From contig NZ_JAHXBG010000020.1 of NCBI RefSeq assembly GCF_020103725.1, positions 124,001 through 188,000 on the forward strand: a stretch of 64,000 nt of DNA. The letters are read 5' to 3'. This document shows positions 8,382 to 15,769 of this stretch, piece by piece. The DNA comes from Hyalangium gracile. Its GTDB lineage: Bacteria > Myxococcota > Myxococcia > Myxococcales > Myxococcaceae. Every line of letters starts with the position of its first letter. Positions within the stretch are counted from its first letter, which is position 1. The position numbers and the translations under genes are program-made. The notes beneath the pieces were generated by a model, which was not told the origin of the DNA, searched no databases, and saw only the letters and a list, made by a program, of their open reading frames with translations.

Positions 8382-10660
8382 CTCGAGTGTTCGTGCTGCT
8401 GACGCTGCTGGTGGCGGGAGTGGCCGCCGCGGAGACTCCCATGACGGTGCGCCGGCTGGCGCTGCTGGTGGGCGTGAATGACGGGGGCCCGGGGCGCGAG
8501 CGCCTGCGCTACGCCGTCACGGATGCGCAGGCCTTCGGCAAGGTGCTGAGCGAGCTGGGCGGAGTGGCGCCGGCGGACCGGGTGATGCTGCTGGACACGG
8601 GGCGCTCGGGGCTGCTGGACGGCTTCGCCCGGGTGAAGACGCTGGTCGAGTCGGCGCGCGCCTCGGGGATGAAGCGGGTGGAGGTGCTCCTCTATTACTC
8701 GGGGCACTCGGACGACGAGGGCCTGCTGCTCCAGGGCGAGCGCATGGACTATGGCGAGCTGCGCCGCAACCTGATGGGGCTGCCGGCGGACGTGCGCATC
8801 GCCGTGCTGGACTCGTGCGCCTCGGGGGCGTTCGCGCGCCGCAAGGGTGGCGCCTCGCGCCCCGCGTTCCTGGTGGACACGGGCAGCCAGGTGAAGGGGC
8901 AGGCCATCCTCACCTCCTCCAGCGAGGACGAGTCCTCCCAGGAGAGCGACAGGCTGGGCGGCTCCTTCTTCACGCACCACCTGGTGTCCGGGCTGCGCGG
9001 GGCGGCGGACGTGACGCGGGATGGGCGGGTGACGCTCAACGAGGCCTACCAGTTCGCCTTCCACGAGACGCTGGCCCGCACCGAGCGCACCCAGAGCGGC
9101 CCCCAGCACCCGGCCTATGACATCGAGCTGGCGGGCACGGGGGACCTGGTGATGACGGACCTGCGCGCCACCTCCGCGGGGCTGGTGCTCTCCGAGCGGC
9201 TCGAGGGCCGCTTCTTCGTGCGCGACGAGGCGGGCGTGCTGGTGGTGGAGCTGATGAAGCTGCCGGGGCGGCCCACGGAGCTGGGGCTGGCGCCGGGCAA
9301 CTACAAGGTGCGGCGCGAGCTGGACGGCGTGGTGTCCGAGGCCCAGTTCGCGCTGGCCGAGGGCAAGCGCACGCCGCTGGCGCCCACGGACTTCACCTCG
9401 GTGCTGCGCGAGGCGACGGTGTCTCGCGGCGGGGCCGAGGTGCGCCAGGACGTGCGGATGATGGCGCCCGCGGCGGAGATGGCGGCGAGCAGCGGGCCGC
9501 GCAAGCTGGTGCCCTTCAACATGGGGCTGCTGCCGGGGGTGAGCCTGAACTCGGTGTCGACCAGCGGGCCGGTGGAGAACCGGTTCGCGCTGGGGCTGAT
9601 GAATGACGGCACGGCGCTGGCGGGAGGCGCGGCGCTGGCGCTGGTGTCCAACATGTACGAGGAGGAGGCGCGCGGCCTGTCGATGGCCCTGGCGGTGAAC
9701 ACCGCGGGCGGCAACGTGCGCGGCTCGCAGGTGTCGCTGGCCCTCAACGTGGCGAACGAGGACCTCGACGGCTTCCAGCTGACCACGGGCGTGAACGTCG
9801 CGGGCGGGAACGTGCGCGTGGGGCAGATTGGCGTGGGCCTGAACATCGCGGGAGGGCGGGTGTCGGGGACGCAGCTGTCCGCGGCGCTGAACGTGGCGGG
9901 CGAGGACATGCGGGGCGTGCAGGCGTCGGCGGGCGTGAACGTGGCGGGCGCGAGCTTCCGAGGCATCCAGGCCTCGACGGCGGTGAACTGGGTGGGCGGG
10001 GCGGCGTCGGGCGTGCAGGCGACGGTGGGCTTCAACCGCGCGGAGAGCGTCCGGGGCCTGCAGCTGTCGGTGCTCAACGTGAGCGGGGACGTGACGGGCG
10101 CGCAGGTGGGCATCATCAACGTGGGCAAGGTGGTCAACGGCATGCAGCTGGGGCTCATCAACGTGGCCGAGGAGGTGCGCGGCGTGCCGCTGGGCCTGCT
10201 GACCTTCGAGGAGAAGGGGCAGCTGCACCTGGAGGTGTGGTCGAGCGACATCCAGCTGGTGAACGCGGCGGTGAAGTTCGGCGGCAAGTACGTGTACACG
10301 ACGCTGATGGCGGGCATCGGCCCGGACGATCGGCTGCAGCGCTTCACGCTGGGGTTGGGCCTGGGCGTCCACATCCCGCTGGGCACGCGCTTCTGGCTGG
10401 ACATGGACCTGGGCGGCAGCGGCGTGCACGCGGTGAAGCAGCCGTTCCGCGGCAGCAACCTGCTGGCGCAGGGCCGGGTGATGTTTGGCTTCCAGGTGGC
10501 GCCGCGCTTCGCGGTGTTCGCCGGGCCCACGTACAACACCTACTTCCTCTTCGATGGGCAGCGGAACAAGCTGACGACGATGCCGGTGGGCGAGGACTTC
10601 ATCGACGACGAGGTGTCGGTGCAGTACTGGCCCGGCGTGCAGCTCGGCGTGCGGCTCTGA
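8378..10660 (+). CDS. Secreted caspase-family protease with 16-residue repeats and outer-membrane-type C-terminus
   Basis: The 760-residue protein has four parts. Residues 1-18 are a signal peptide. Residues 24-250 are a caspase-like (peptidase C14) domain with the catalytic dyad His-110 (YYSGHSD) and Cys-147 (LDSCASG). Residues about 430-610 are roughly twelve 16-residue repeats of the form xGxQxSxxLNVAGxxV, similar to LA_2272-type surface repeats. Residues 610-760 alternate hydrophobic and polar residues and end in Leu, as outer-membrane barrels do. Both dyad residues are intact, so it is probably an active cysteine protease placed in the periplasm or at the outer membrane. It is the last gene of the sigma / anti-sigma operon. 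The substrate is unknown; cleavage of the anti-sigma partner is one hypothesis. Confidence 0.88.
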   Translation: MTRVFVLLTLLVAGVAAAETPMTVRRLALLVGVNDGGPGRERLRYAVTDAQAFGKVLSELGGVAPADRVMLLDTGRSGLLDGFARVKTLVESARASGMKRVEVLLYYSGHSDDEGLLLQGERMDYGELRRNLMGLPADVRIAVLDSCASGAFARRKGGASRPAFLVDTGSQVKGQAILTSSSEDESSQESDRLGGSFFTHHLVSGLRGAADVTRDGRVTLNEAYQFAFHETLARTERTQSGPQHPAYDIELAGTGDLVMTDLRATSAGLVLSERLEGRFFVRDEAGVLVVELMKLPGRPTELGLAPGNYKVRRELDGVVSEAQFALAEGKRTPLAPTDFTSVLREATVSRGGAEVRQDVRMMAPAAEMAASSGPRKLVPFNMGLLPGVSLNSVSTSGPVENRFALGLMNDGTALAGGAALALVSNMYEEEARGLSMALAVNTAGGNVRGSQVSLALNVANEDLDGFQLTTGVNVAGGNVRVGQIGVGLNIAGGRVSGTQLSAALNVAGEDMRGVQASAGVNVAGASFRGIQASTAVNWVGGAASGVQATVGFNRAESVRGLQLSVLNVSGDVTGAQVGIINVGKVVNGMQLGLINVAEEVRGVPLGLLTFEEKGQLHLEVWSSDIQLVNAAVKFGGKYVYTTLMAGIGPDDRLQRFTLGLGLGVHIPLGTRFWLDMDLGGSGVHAVKQPFRGSNLLAQGRVMFGFQVAPRFAVFAGPTYNTYFLFDGQRNKLTTMPVGEDFIDDEVSVQYWPGVQLGVRL

Positions 10661-10701
10661 GACGACGGGTCGCCTCCGGGGAGCGCATCCTCGCAGACGA
10701 C

Positions 10702-10733
10702 AAAGCCCGGAGGCCGTGAGGCTCCCGGGCCTT
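10702..10733. terminator. Candidate bidirectional terminator hairpin
   Basis: An imperfect stem (AAG-CCCGG on the left, CCGGG-C-CTT on the right, with small bulges) around a GTGA loop sits between the convergent caspase and lipoprotein genes. The short T/A flanks fit termination in both directions. Confidence 0.45.
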
Positions 10734-10756
10734 GATGTCACTCGGGTTCGAGCGAG

Positions 10757-11203
10757 CTACTGGACGACCTTCTTCACGCGCAGCACCGTGGCGTCTCCCG
10801 CCGGGCCGGCCTTGAGCTTCTTCTCCAGCACGGCCTCCACCTTCAGCCCGTCCGGAGAGGTATCCGCCACGTTCATGAGCTCCTCGCGCTTCTCCTGCGA
10901 GGGGTTGATGTCCTGGAAGTCGATCTCGTGGATCTGGATGCCCTCGGCGTTCGCGACTCCCACGGGCGTCGCGATGTGCGTGGGGCAGGGCGGCGCGATG
11001 CAGCGGATGCCGCTGTTCTTCACGACATAGGCCGCCGGCTGGGCCTGCTGGCCAGTTCCGGTGGAGGGCGTACCGCCCGAGGGGTTCTCCGGCTGCGTGG
11101 GCGTCTTCGGTTCATTGGGCATGGCGTCGGGAGTCACAGGCTTGGAGCACCCGACCATCAGGCCGAGGCACAGCACGGACAGCAAGAAGGGACGAACAGT
11201 CAT
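10757..11203 (-). CDS. Small hypothetical lipoprotein
   Basis: The 148-residue product has a lipoprotein signal peptide with lipobox LMVGC (Cys about 19), a Pro/Thr/Gly-rich linker (about 25-55) and a compact C-terminal domain with an IRCIAPPCPT motif that may form a disulfide. I do not recognise the family. It should be anchored to a membrane facing the periplasm. Its start codon lies directly behind a GC hairpin (11205-11227), so translation may be controlled. It is convergent with the caspase operon. Confidence 0.75.
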   Translation of the reverse strand: MTVRPFLLSVLCLGLMVGCSKPVTPDAMPNEPKTPTQPENPSGGTPSTGTGQQAQPAAYVVKNSGIRCIAPPCPTHIATPVGVANAEGIQIHEIDFQDINPSQEKREELMNVADTSPDGLKVEAVLEKKLKAGPAGDATVLRVKKVVQ

Positions 11204-11204
11204 A

Positions 11205-11227
11205 GGGGCCCTCGAAAAGGGGGCCCC
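11205..11227 (-). promoter_or_regulatory. 5'-UTR hairpin covering the ribosome site of the 11203 lipoprotein gene
   Basis: On the coding strand the arms GGGGCCC and GGGCCCC pair perfectly around a 9-nt loop, and the second arm ends 1 nt before the ATG. The only Shine-Dalgarno-like sequence (GAGGG) begins in the loop and runs into the second arm, so it would be largely hidden when the stem forms. Confidence 0.55.
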
Positions 11228-11428
11228 AGTCTCGGTCCTCTCCGGTTCGGAGGCCAGTCCGAGTGCTCGGCCACGTGGCTCCTCTCCACGGGAGCCCAGA
11301 AGCTCGGCCCGCGCACCGCTACGTCCTCGCCTCGTGGGGGTCCCAGTACGCCCCCGTGAACGCCCGCTCGGTCCCCTTCTTGCGGAGATGGAATGTCATG
11401 CGACAGGGGGGCAGGTGGTATCTGACTC

Positions 11429-11457
11429 GTGGCAGCCTCCTGGCGAGGCGCTATGTT
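11429..11457 (+). promoter_or_regulatory. Candidate sigma-70-type promoter, leaderless gene
   Basis: GTGGCA (11429-11434) and TATGTT (11452-11457) are separated by 17 nt. The -10 box ends 7 nt before the ATG at 11465 and no ribosome site fits, so the transcript would start at or next to the start codon. Confidence 0.45.
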
Positions 11458-11464
11458 CCAACCC

Positions 11465-11710
11465 ATGGAGCAGGACACCCATCCGCGCCAGCAGGCGCGA
11501 TACATCGAGCTACTCCGGGCGCAGGCTCCCGCGGATCGCCTTCGCAAGGCGGCTGCCCTGACTCGGGCCGTGCGCCAGCTCGCTGTGGCGGGCATCCGCG
11601 AGTACTTCCCACACGCGGATGAGCTCGAGGTCCGCGTGCGGCTCGCCGAGCGCCTCTATGGCCGGTCCGTTGCTCTCCGCCTGTTTGGTCCGCACCCGGC
11701 ACTGACGTGA
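11465..11710 (+). CDS. Small partner protein of the nucleotidyltransferase (possible antitoxin)
   Basis: The 81-residue, basic, all-helical protein begins at ATG 11465, seven nt after a -10-like box, and overlaps the following GTG start by 4 bp. Its pattern (RLRKAAALTRAVRQL, AGIREYFP, LAERLYG) resembles small proteins I associate with DUF6036/AbiEii-like nucleotidyltransferases in several phyla, but I cannot name the family with confidence. Gene order (small protein first, nucleotidyltransferase second, overlapping) is that of a two-gene toxin-antitoxin-like unit. No DNA-binding motif is evident. Confidence 0.6.
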   Translation: MEQDTHPRQQARYIELLRAQAPADRLRKAAALTRAVRQLAVAGIREYFPHADELEVRVRLAERLYGRSVALRLFGPHPALT

Positions 11711-12282
11711 TCGAGCCCGACATTCTCGGTATCGCCTTCCAGTGCGCGGAGGCGATGGAGCGAGCCCAGGTGCCTTATTTCCTGGGAGGGAGCCTGGCGA
11801 GCTCGCTGCAAGGTGAGCCTCGAGCCACCAACGACATCGATTTCGTCGTGGACCTCCGACCGGAGCAGGTCCGGCCTCTGATCGACGCCCTGGGGGAGGA
11901 CTTCGACGTGGATGAGGAGGCGCTCCGTGAGGCTGTATCGCGGCGTAGCTCGTGGAACATCTTCCACATCCCCACCGTGACGAAGGTGGACCTCTTCATC
12001 CTGCGCCAGGAGCCCTTCGACAAGAGCGAGTTCGCTCGCCGTCGTCGTGTGGTGCTACCCCCAGAGCAGCGCGGTCTCTACATCAAGAGTCCCGAGGACT
12101 CGGTGCTGCGCAAGTTGCTGTGGTTCCGCGATGGCGGAGGCAGCTCCACCACGCAGTGGCGAGACATCGTCCAGATTCTTCGGCTCGCCGGTGCCCAGCT
12201 GGACCAGGCCTACCTGGCGGAGTGGGCGGCGAGGCTGGAAGTCGCCTCGCTCCTCGCCAAGGCCCGTGAGGCGGCGGGTTGA
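11707..12282 (+). CDS. Nucleotidyltransferase-fold protein (AbiEii/MNT-like)
   Basis: The 191-residue protein has the core signature of minimal nucleotidyltransferases: GGS at 27-29, DxD at Asp-43/Asp-45 (in NDIDFVV) and a third acidic residue Asp-95 (in TKVDLFI). All three metal-binding positions are present, so it should be able to transfer a nucleotide to an RNA or protein target. Such proteins act as toxins in AbiEii, MenT and HEPN-MNT systems, but many small relatives are uncharacterised. The GTG start overlaps the stop of the 81-residue partner, which implies coupled translation. It sits between unrelated housekeeping genes, as a small mobile accessory unit might, but no attachment sites are visible. 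Confidence 0.78.
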   Translation: MIEPDILGIAFQCAEAMERAQVPYFLGGSLASSLQGEPRATNDIDFVVDLRPEQVRPLIDALGEDFDVDEEALREAVSRRSSWNIFHIPTVTKVDLFILRQEPFDKSEFARRRRVVLPPEQRGLYIKSPEDSVLRKLLWFRDGGGSSTTQWRDIVQILRLAGAQLDQAYLAEWAARLEVASLLAKAREAAG

Positions 12283-12333
12283 GCACTTCCTGGCTCCCTA
12301 CCCGCCAGGAGGTGCAGAAATCAGGTGACTGGG

Positions 12334-12347
12334 CGGGTTGGAACCCG
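12334..12347. promoter_or_regulatory. Short palindrome downstream of the nucleotidyltransferase
   Basis: CGGGTT-GG-AACCCG is a perfect 14-bp inverted repeat. It lies inside a wider CCCGCC/GGCGGG pair (about 12301-12336). It could be a terminator base or an operator. The rest of 12283-12477 shows nothing assignable. Confidence 0.3.
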
Positions 12348-12477
12348 TAAGAGAGCACCGTGGATCCGCCTTCACGTCCCGTGCTGTCCTACCTGAATGT
12401 CCGAGCAGGTGTGGGCCGTGCCGCCTCGCTGCCCGGTCAGCCTCGGCCAATGGCGCACACCGCCGTGAGCCGGTTCG

Positions 12478-12506
12478 TTGACGCACCCCTTCCCCCAGGC
12501 TACACC
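12478..12506 (+). promoter_or_regulatory. Candidate dnaN promoter
   Basis: TTGACG (12478-12483) is followed after 17 nt by TACACC (12501-12506), with the ATG about 40 nt further on. The -35 is good and the -10 is weak. Confidence 0.45.
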
Positions 12507-12547
12507 CCCGTAAAGAGCCGTCTTTCGAGGACCGAGGAAGCCCCCCG

Positions 12548-13654
12548 ATGGAATTCCGCATCGCCACCGATGAGCTGAAGAAGGCCCTCTACCGCGCCCA
12601 GGGCATCGTGGAGCGCAAGACGACGATGCCCATCCTCGCCAACGTCCTCGTCAACGCCACCAAGAGCGGCGTCACCGTCACCGCCTTCGACCTGGACATC
12701 GGCGTCGTCTCCGAGCACCCCGCCGAAGTCTCCAAGCCCGGCGCCGTCACCCTCAGCGCCAAGTATGTCTTCGACATCGTCCAGAACCTCCCGGACGCCC
12801 AGGTGACGCTCAAGCGGCTCGCCAACAACTACGTCGACATCTCCAGCGGCTCGGCCCACTTCAAGATCGTCGGCATGGCCGCCGAGGAGTATCCCAAGCT
12901 CCCCAAGGAGGAGAACGCTCCGCTCGTCCAGATTGCCGGCAACACCCTGCTGGAGATGATCAAGAAGACCCAGTTCGCCATCTCCTCCGACGAGACGCGC
13001 TACATCCTCAACGGTGTCTTCTTCGAGCCCCAGGCCGGCGGCAAGGTGCGCATGGTCGCCACCGACGGCCACCGCCTCTCGCTCATCGAGCGCGAGCTCA
13101 CCGGCGACTTCAAGCTCAAGGGCGGCGTCATCATCCCCCGCAAGGGCCTCATGGAGCTCAAGCGCCTGCTGGACGAGGCCCCCGAGGCCGAGTGCCACCT
13201 GGGCTTCGCCGAGAACTCGGCCCTCTTCAAGAAGCCTGGCCTCACCATGGTGATGCGCCTCATCGACGGCCAGTTCCCCGAGTACCAGCGCGTCATCCCG
13301 AAGGAAGGCGAGAAGGTGGTGATGGTGCCCAAGACGAGCTTCCTCGAGAGCCTCAAGCGCATCGCGCTGCTCTCGGCGGACAAGAGCTACGCGGTGCGCA
13401 TCGGCCTGGAGGAGAACAAGCTCCTCATCACCTCCAACAACCCGGACCTGGGCGAGGCCCGCGACGTGCTCGACGTGGCCTACCGCGGCGGCGACATCAC
13501 CATCGGCTTCAACGCCCGCTACCTCACCGACGTGCTCTCCGTGCTGGAGACCGATGAGGTGTCCTTCGAGCTGGGCGACGAGCACAGCCCCGGCGTCATC
13601 CACGCCCCGGGCGACCGCAGCTTCACCGCCGTCGTCATGCCCATGCGCGTCTGA
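12548..13654 (+). CDS. dnaN: DNA polymerase III beta subunit (sliding clamp)
   Basis: The 368-residue protein is a full-length replication clamp: three repeated clamp folds, RKTTMPIL near the start, TDGHRLS in the second domain, RLIDGQFPEY in the third, and the conserved C-terminus ending PMRV that forms part of the partner-binding pocket. It encircles DNA and tethers DNA polymerase III and other repair factors. The ATG at 12548 follows a GAGGAAG ribosome site. In many bacteria dnaA, dnaN and recF are adjacent. Here neither dnaA nor gyrB is in view, and recF lies 5.7 kb downstream on the same strand. Confidence 0.97.
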   Translation: MEFRIATDELKKALYRAQGIVERKTTMPILANVLVNATKSGVTVTAFDLDIGVVSEHPAEVSKPGAVTLSAKYVFDIVQNLPDAQVTLKRLANNYVDISSGSAHFKIVGMAAEEYPKLPKEENAPLVQIAGNTLLEMIKKTQFAISSDETRYILNGVFFEPQAGGKVRMVATDGHRLSLIERELTGDFKLKGGVIIPRKGLMELKRLLDEAPEAECHLGFAENSALFKKPGLTMVMRLIDGQFPEYQRVIPKEGEKVVMVPKTSFLESLKRIALLSADKSYAVRIGLEENKLLITSNNPDLGEARDVLDVAYRGGDITIGFNARYLTDVLSVLETDEVSFELGDEHSPGVIHAPGDRSFTAVVMPMRV

Positions 13655-13668
13655 CGCGCTCCGCGGCG

Positions 13669-14370
13669 CTACGGCTGCGGAGTCTCGGCCTGTGACTCTT
13701 CCTGCGCGGCGGGCGCCTCCGCCTCCGCGGGCTGGCTCTCCTCCGCGGGGGCCGGGGCTTGCTCGGAGGAGCCGCCCTCCTCGCTCTCCGCGGCACCCTT
13801 GTCCGCCTTCGCCTTGGCCGCGGGCTTCGACTTCGCCTCGCTCGGGGGCTCGGCCGTGCGCGCCGTGGTGGCCGCGGGCACCGGCTTCTTGCTCTTCGCC
13901 CCCTTGTCCCAGAACTCCTCGGTGGCCAGCTGCCCGTCCGTCTTGAAGGTGCGCTCGGGGCCGTGCTTCTTCCCGGCCTGGAAGTGCGTCTCCTTCAGGA
14001 GCTGACCGTCGGCGCTGTACTCCACCGTGCGCCCGTTCGGTTTGCCGTCCGTGAAGAGCTCCTCCGTCCACGAGCCGTTGGGGCGCAGCGTCACCTGCAG
14101 GCCGTGCTTCTTGCCCGCCTTCCAGTCCCCCCAGCTCTCCGCCTTCTTCTCCTTGCACACCACCGCCGGGCCTTCCTTCGCGCCCGCCTTCTTGCACTCC
14201 AGCGCACCCGTCTTCTTCGGCAGGCCGCCCGGCACCGTGGCGCCTTTCGGACACTCCAGCGTCCACGCGGCGCAGGCCGCATCCGCCTGTCGCTGGTCCA
14301 TGGCGAGGGCCGGTGGCGCGGCCAGCAGCGCGACGGCGAGTGCGGCGAGGGAGGGCGACACAAGCTTCAT
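13669..14370 (-). CDS. Exported MORN-repeat protein with acidic low-complexity tail
   Basis: The 233-residue product has a signal peptide (1-23, ending ALA) and about three MORN-type repeats between residues 75 and 155, recognisable by GKKHG, GKPNG and YSADGQLLKE. These are the repeats of the YwqK-like family. The rest is a long Ala/Glu/Pro/Lys-rich tail (about 160-233) that is probably disordered. Cysteines in the 30-75 region could form disulfides. Function is unknown; MORN repeats often contact membranes or partner proteins. The ATG at 14370 was preferred because the signal peptide begins there. Its stop lies only 14 bp from the dnaN stop. Confidence 0.78.
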   Translation of the reverse strand: MKLVSPSLAALAVALLAAPPALAMDQRQADAACAAWTLECPKGATVPGGLPKKTGALECKKAGAKEGPAVVCKEKKAESWGDWKAGKKHGLQVTLRPNGSWTEELFTDGKPNGRTVEYSADGQLLKETHFQAGKKHGPERTFKTDGQLATEEFWDKGAKSKKPVPAATTARTAEPPSEAKSKPAAKAKADKGAAESEEGGSSEQAPAPAEESQPAEAEAPAAQEESQAETPQP

Positions 14371-14468
14371 GGGGGGCCTCGTTTCGAGACAGTCAACATC
14401 GCCGGAGCGACAGGCTCCTGCCAAGGGGCCACGGACCGTTCACCAGCCCCATGCCCCGGATGCCAGGC

Positions 14469-14497
14469 CTGCCACCAGCCGGGCTCCTCCTTATAGT
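14469..14497 (+). promoter_or_regulatory. Candidate promoter of the 14507 gene
   Basis: CTGCCA (14469-14474) and TATAGT (14492-14497) have a 17-nt spacer. The -10 ends 9 nt before the GTG, so the transcript would be leaderless or nearly so. The intervening GGAGG would then lie upstream of the transcription start. Confidence 0.45.
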
Positions 14498-14506
14498 GGA
14501 GGTATC

Positions 14507-15697
14507 GTGGCGACTCACCCGGACACCCTACGGGCAAGGTTGGAGGACCGGGCGGACCTCCTGGAAGCTACGCGTCTGCGCTACCGCGTCCTGCGGGGGC
14601 TCCTGAATGCCTTCTTCTGGAGGGACAGGGTCCGGGCCAACCTGGAGCTGCTGCGCGAGGTGGCCCTGGTCCAGGCGGAGGTGGATGCCACGCTGGCCGC
14701 CGTGAGCCGGCGCGCCGCCGCCGAGGGCTGGCCCCGCCACCTGGCGCCGATGAAGCTGCTGGAGGAGGTGCGACACCTGCGCGAGGAGGTGGCTCGCGCG
14801 GTGGAGCGGCGGCTGGCGCCCGGCACGCCGCCGGACAACCTGAGCGCGGCGCTGGTGCGGCTGGAGGAGGAGGTCCTCAACACCGGGCCGCTGCTGGGCC
14901 GGCGCACGTGGGCGCGCGCCGTCGAGGTGCTGCCGCGCAACCTGCCGGAGCTGCGCGCCGCGTGTGTCGCCGCCGAGGTGTTCGAGCGCGTCTTCAAGCG
15001 CCCCGCGCCCGAGGCAGCGCTGCCCTTCACTGCCACCGAGGCGGAGGAGCTCTGCCGCGCGCTGCCCCTGGGGGAGGCGGCGCTCCGGGCGCTGTGGGAG
15101 CGGCTGGAGCACTTCGACCCGAGCGGCCGCGTGCGGGCCTTCCTCCAGGGCCGGGTGCGGCGCGCGCCCGTGCGAGCCCCTCGCAGCGGCCCGGAGCTGC
15201 TGCTGCACGCGGCCTTCTGGCACGACGTGGCGCGCGAGCGGCTCGGGGAGCTGCTGGAGGCGCGGCTGGCTCCCGTGGTGGCCCTCGAGGCGGAGGTGCC
15301 GGAGCTGCTGGTGTGGCTGGCGACGAGCGAGAGCGCTCCGGACGCGCGGCTGGCGGCGCAAGGAGCCTTCAGCGCGGGCCGGGCAGCGCTCTTCGAGCTG
15401 GCCGCCGAGCTGGCCCGACTGTCCCGAGCACGTCCCGTCGGCGTGTGGAACGAGGAGGCCGCCTGGGCGCGGCTGTGGGACGCGGCGCTTCGGGCTCGGA
15501 AGGAGACAGGCCCCGACGTGGAGCGCGTGCGCGAGGCGCTGCGCCTGTTCATCCGCCTCCGAGGCCAGGCGCGCACCCCCGCGCGGCTGTTCTCTCCGGA
15601 GCGCGCGGCCCTGCCCTCCCGAGAGGTGGGCGCGGACGTGACGGAGCTGCCGGAGCTCGTCCAAGCGGCCCGTGCCGTGGCTCGCTCGGGCGCGTGA
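14507..15697 (+). CDS. Hypothetical helical protein
   Basis: The 396-residue product is Leu/Ala/Arg/Glu-rich and predicted almost entirely helical, with no signal peptide or membrane segment. It has a repeated look: RYRVLRGLLNAFFW near the start, then several blocks rich in ELLR, LEEV and RARL. I do not recognise a family. It is probably cytoplasmic. The GTG at 14507 is preferred because coding character and the promoter both begin there, although the frame is open further upstream through the region opposite the MORN gene. It reads in the same direction as the following lipoprotein genes. Confidence 0.7.
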   Translation: MATHPDTLRARLEDRADLLEATRLRYRVLRGLLNAFFWRDRVRANLELLREVALVQAEVDATLAAVSRRAAAEGWPRHLAPMKLLEEVRHLREEVARAVERRLAPGTPPDNLSAALVRLEEEVLNTGPLLGRRTWARAVEVLPRNLPELRAACVAAEVFERVFKRPAPEAALPFTATEAEELCRALPLGEAALRALWERLEHFDPSGRVRAFLQGRVRRAPVRAPRSGPELLLHAAFWHDVARERLGELLEARLAPVVALEAEVPELLVWLATSESAPDARLAAQGAFSAGRAALFELAAELARLSRARPVGVWNEEAAWARLWDAALRARKETGPDVERVREALRLFIRLRGQARTPARLFSPERAALPSREVGADVTELPELVQAARAVARSGA

Positions 15698-15769
15698 TTC
15701 CGCCTACAGTGTCCGCCACTGGACGTGCCGACACGGGTTCTCTCCTCCGTCAGGCATGGAGGGAGGGGC

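Noticed and set aside
9668-10200. Pentapeptide repeats in the caspase protein
   Set aside because: The period is 16, not 5, and the A(D/N)LXX signature is absent.
8192-10741. An 849-codon antisense frame opposite the caspase gene
   Set aside because: It is His/Arg/Ala-rich low complexity with no domain. The plus strand has signal peptide, dyad and repeats.
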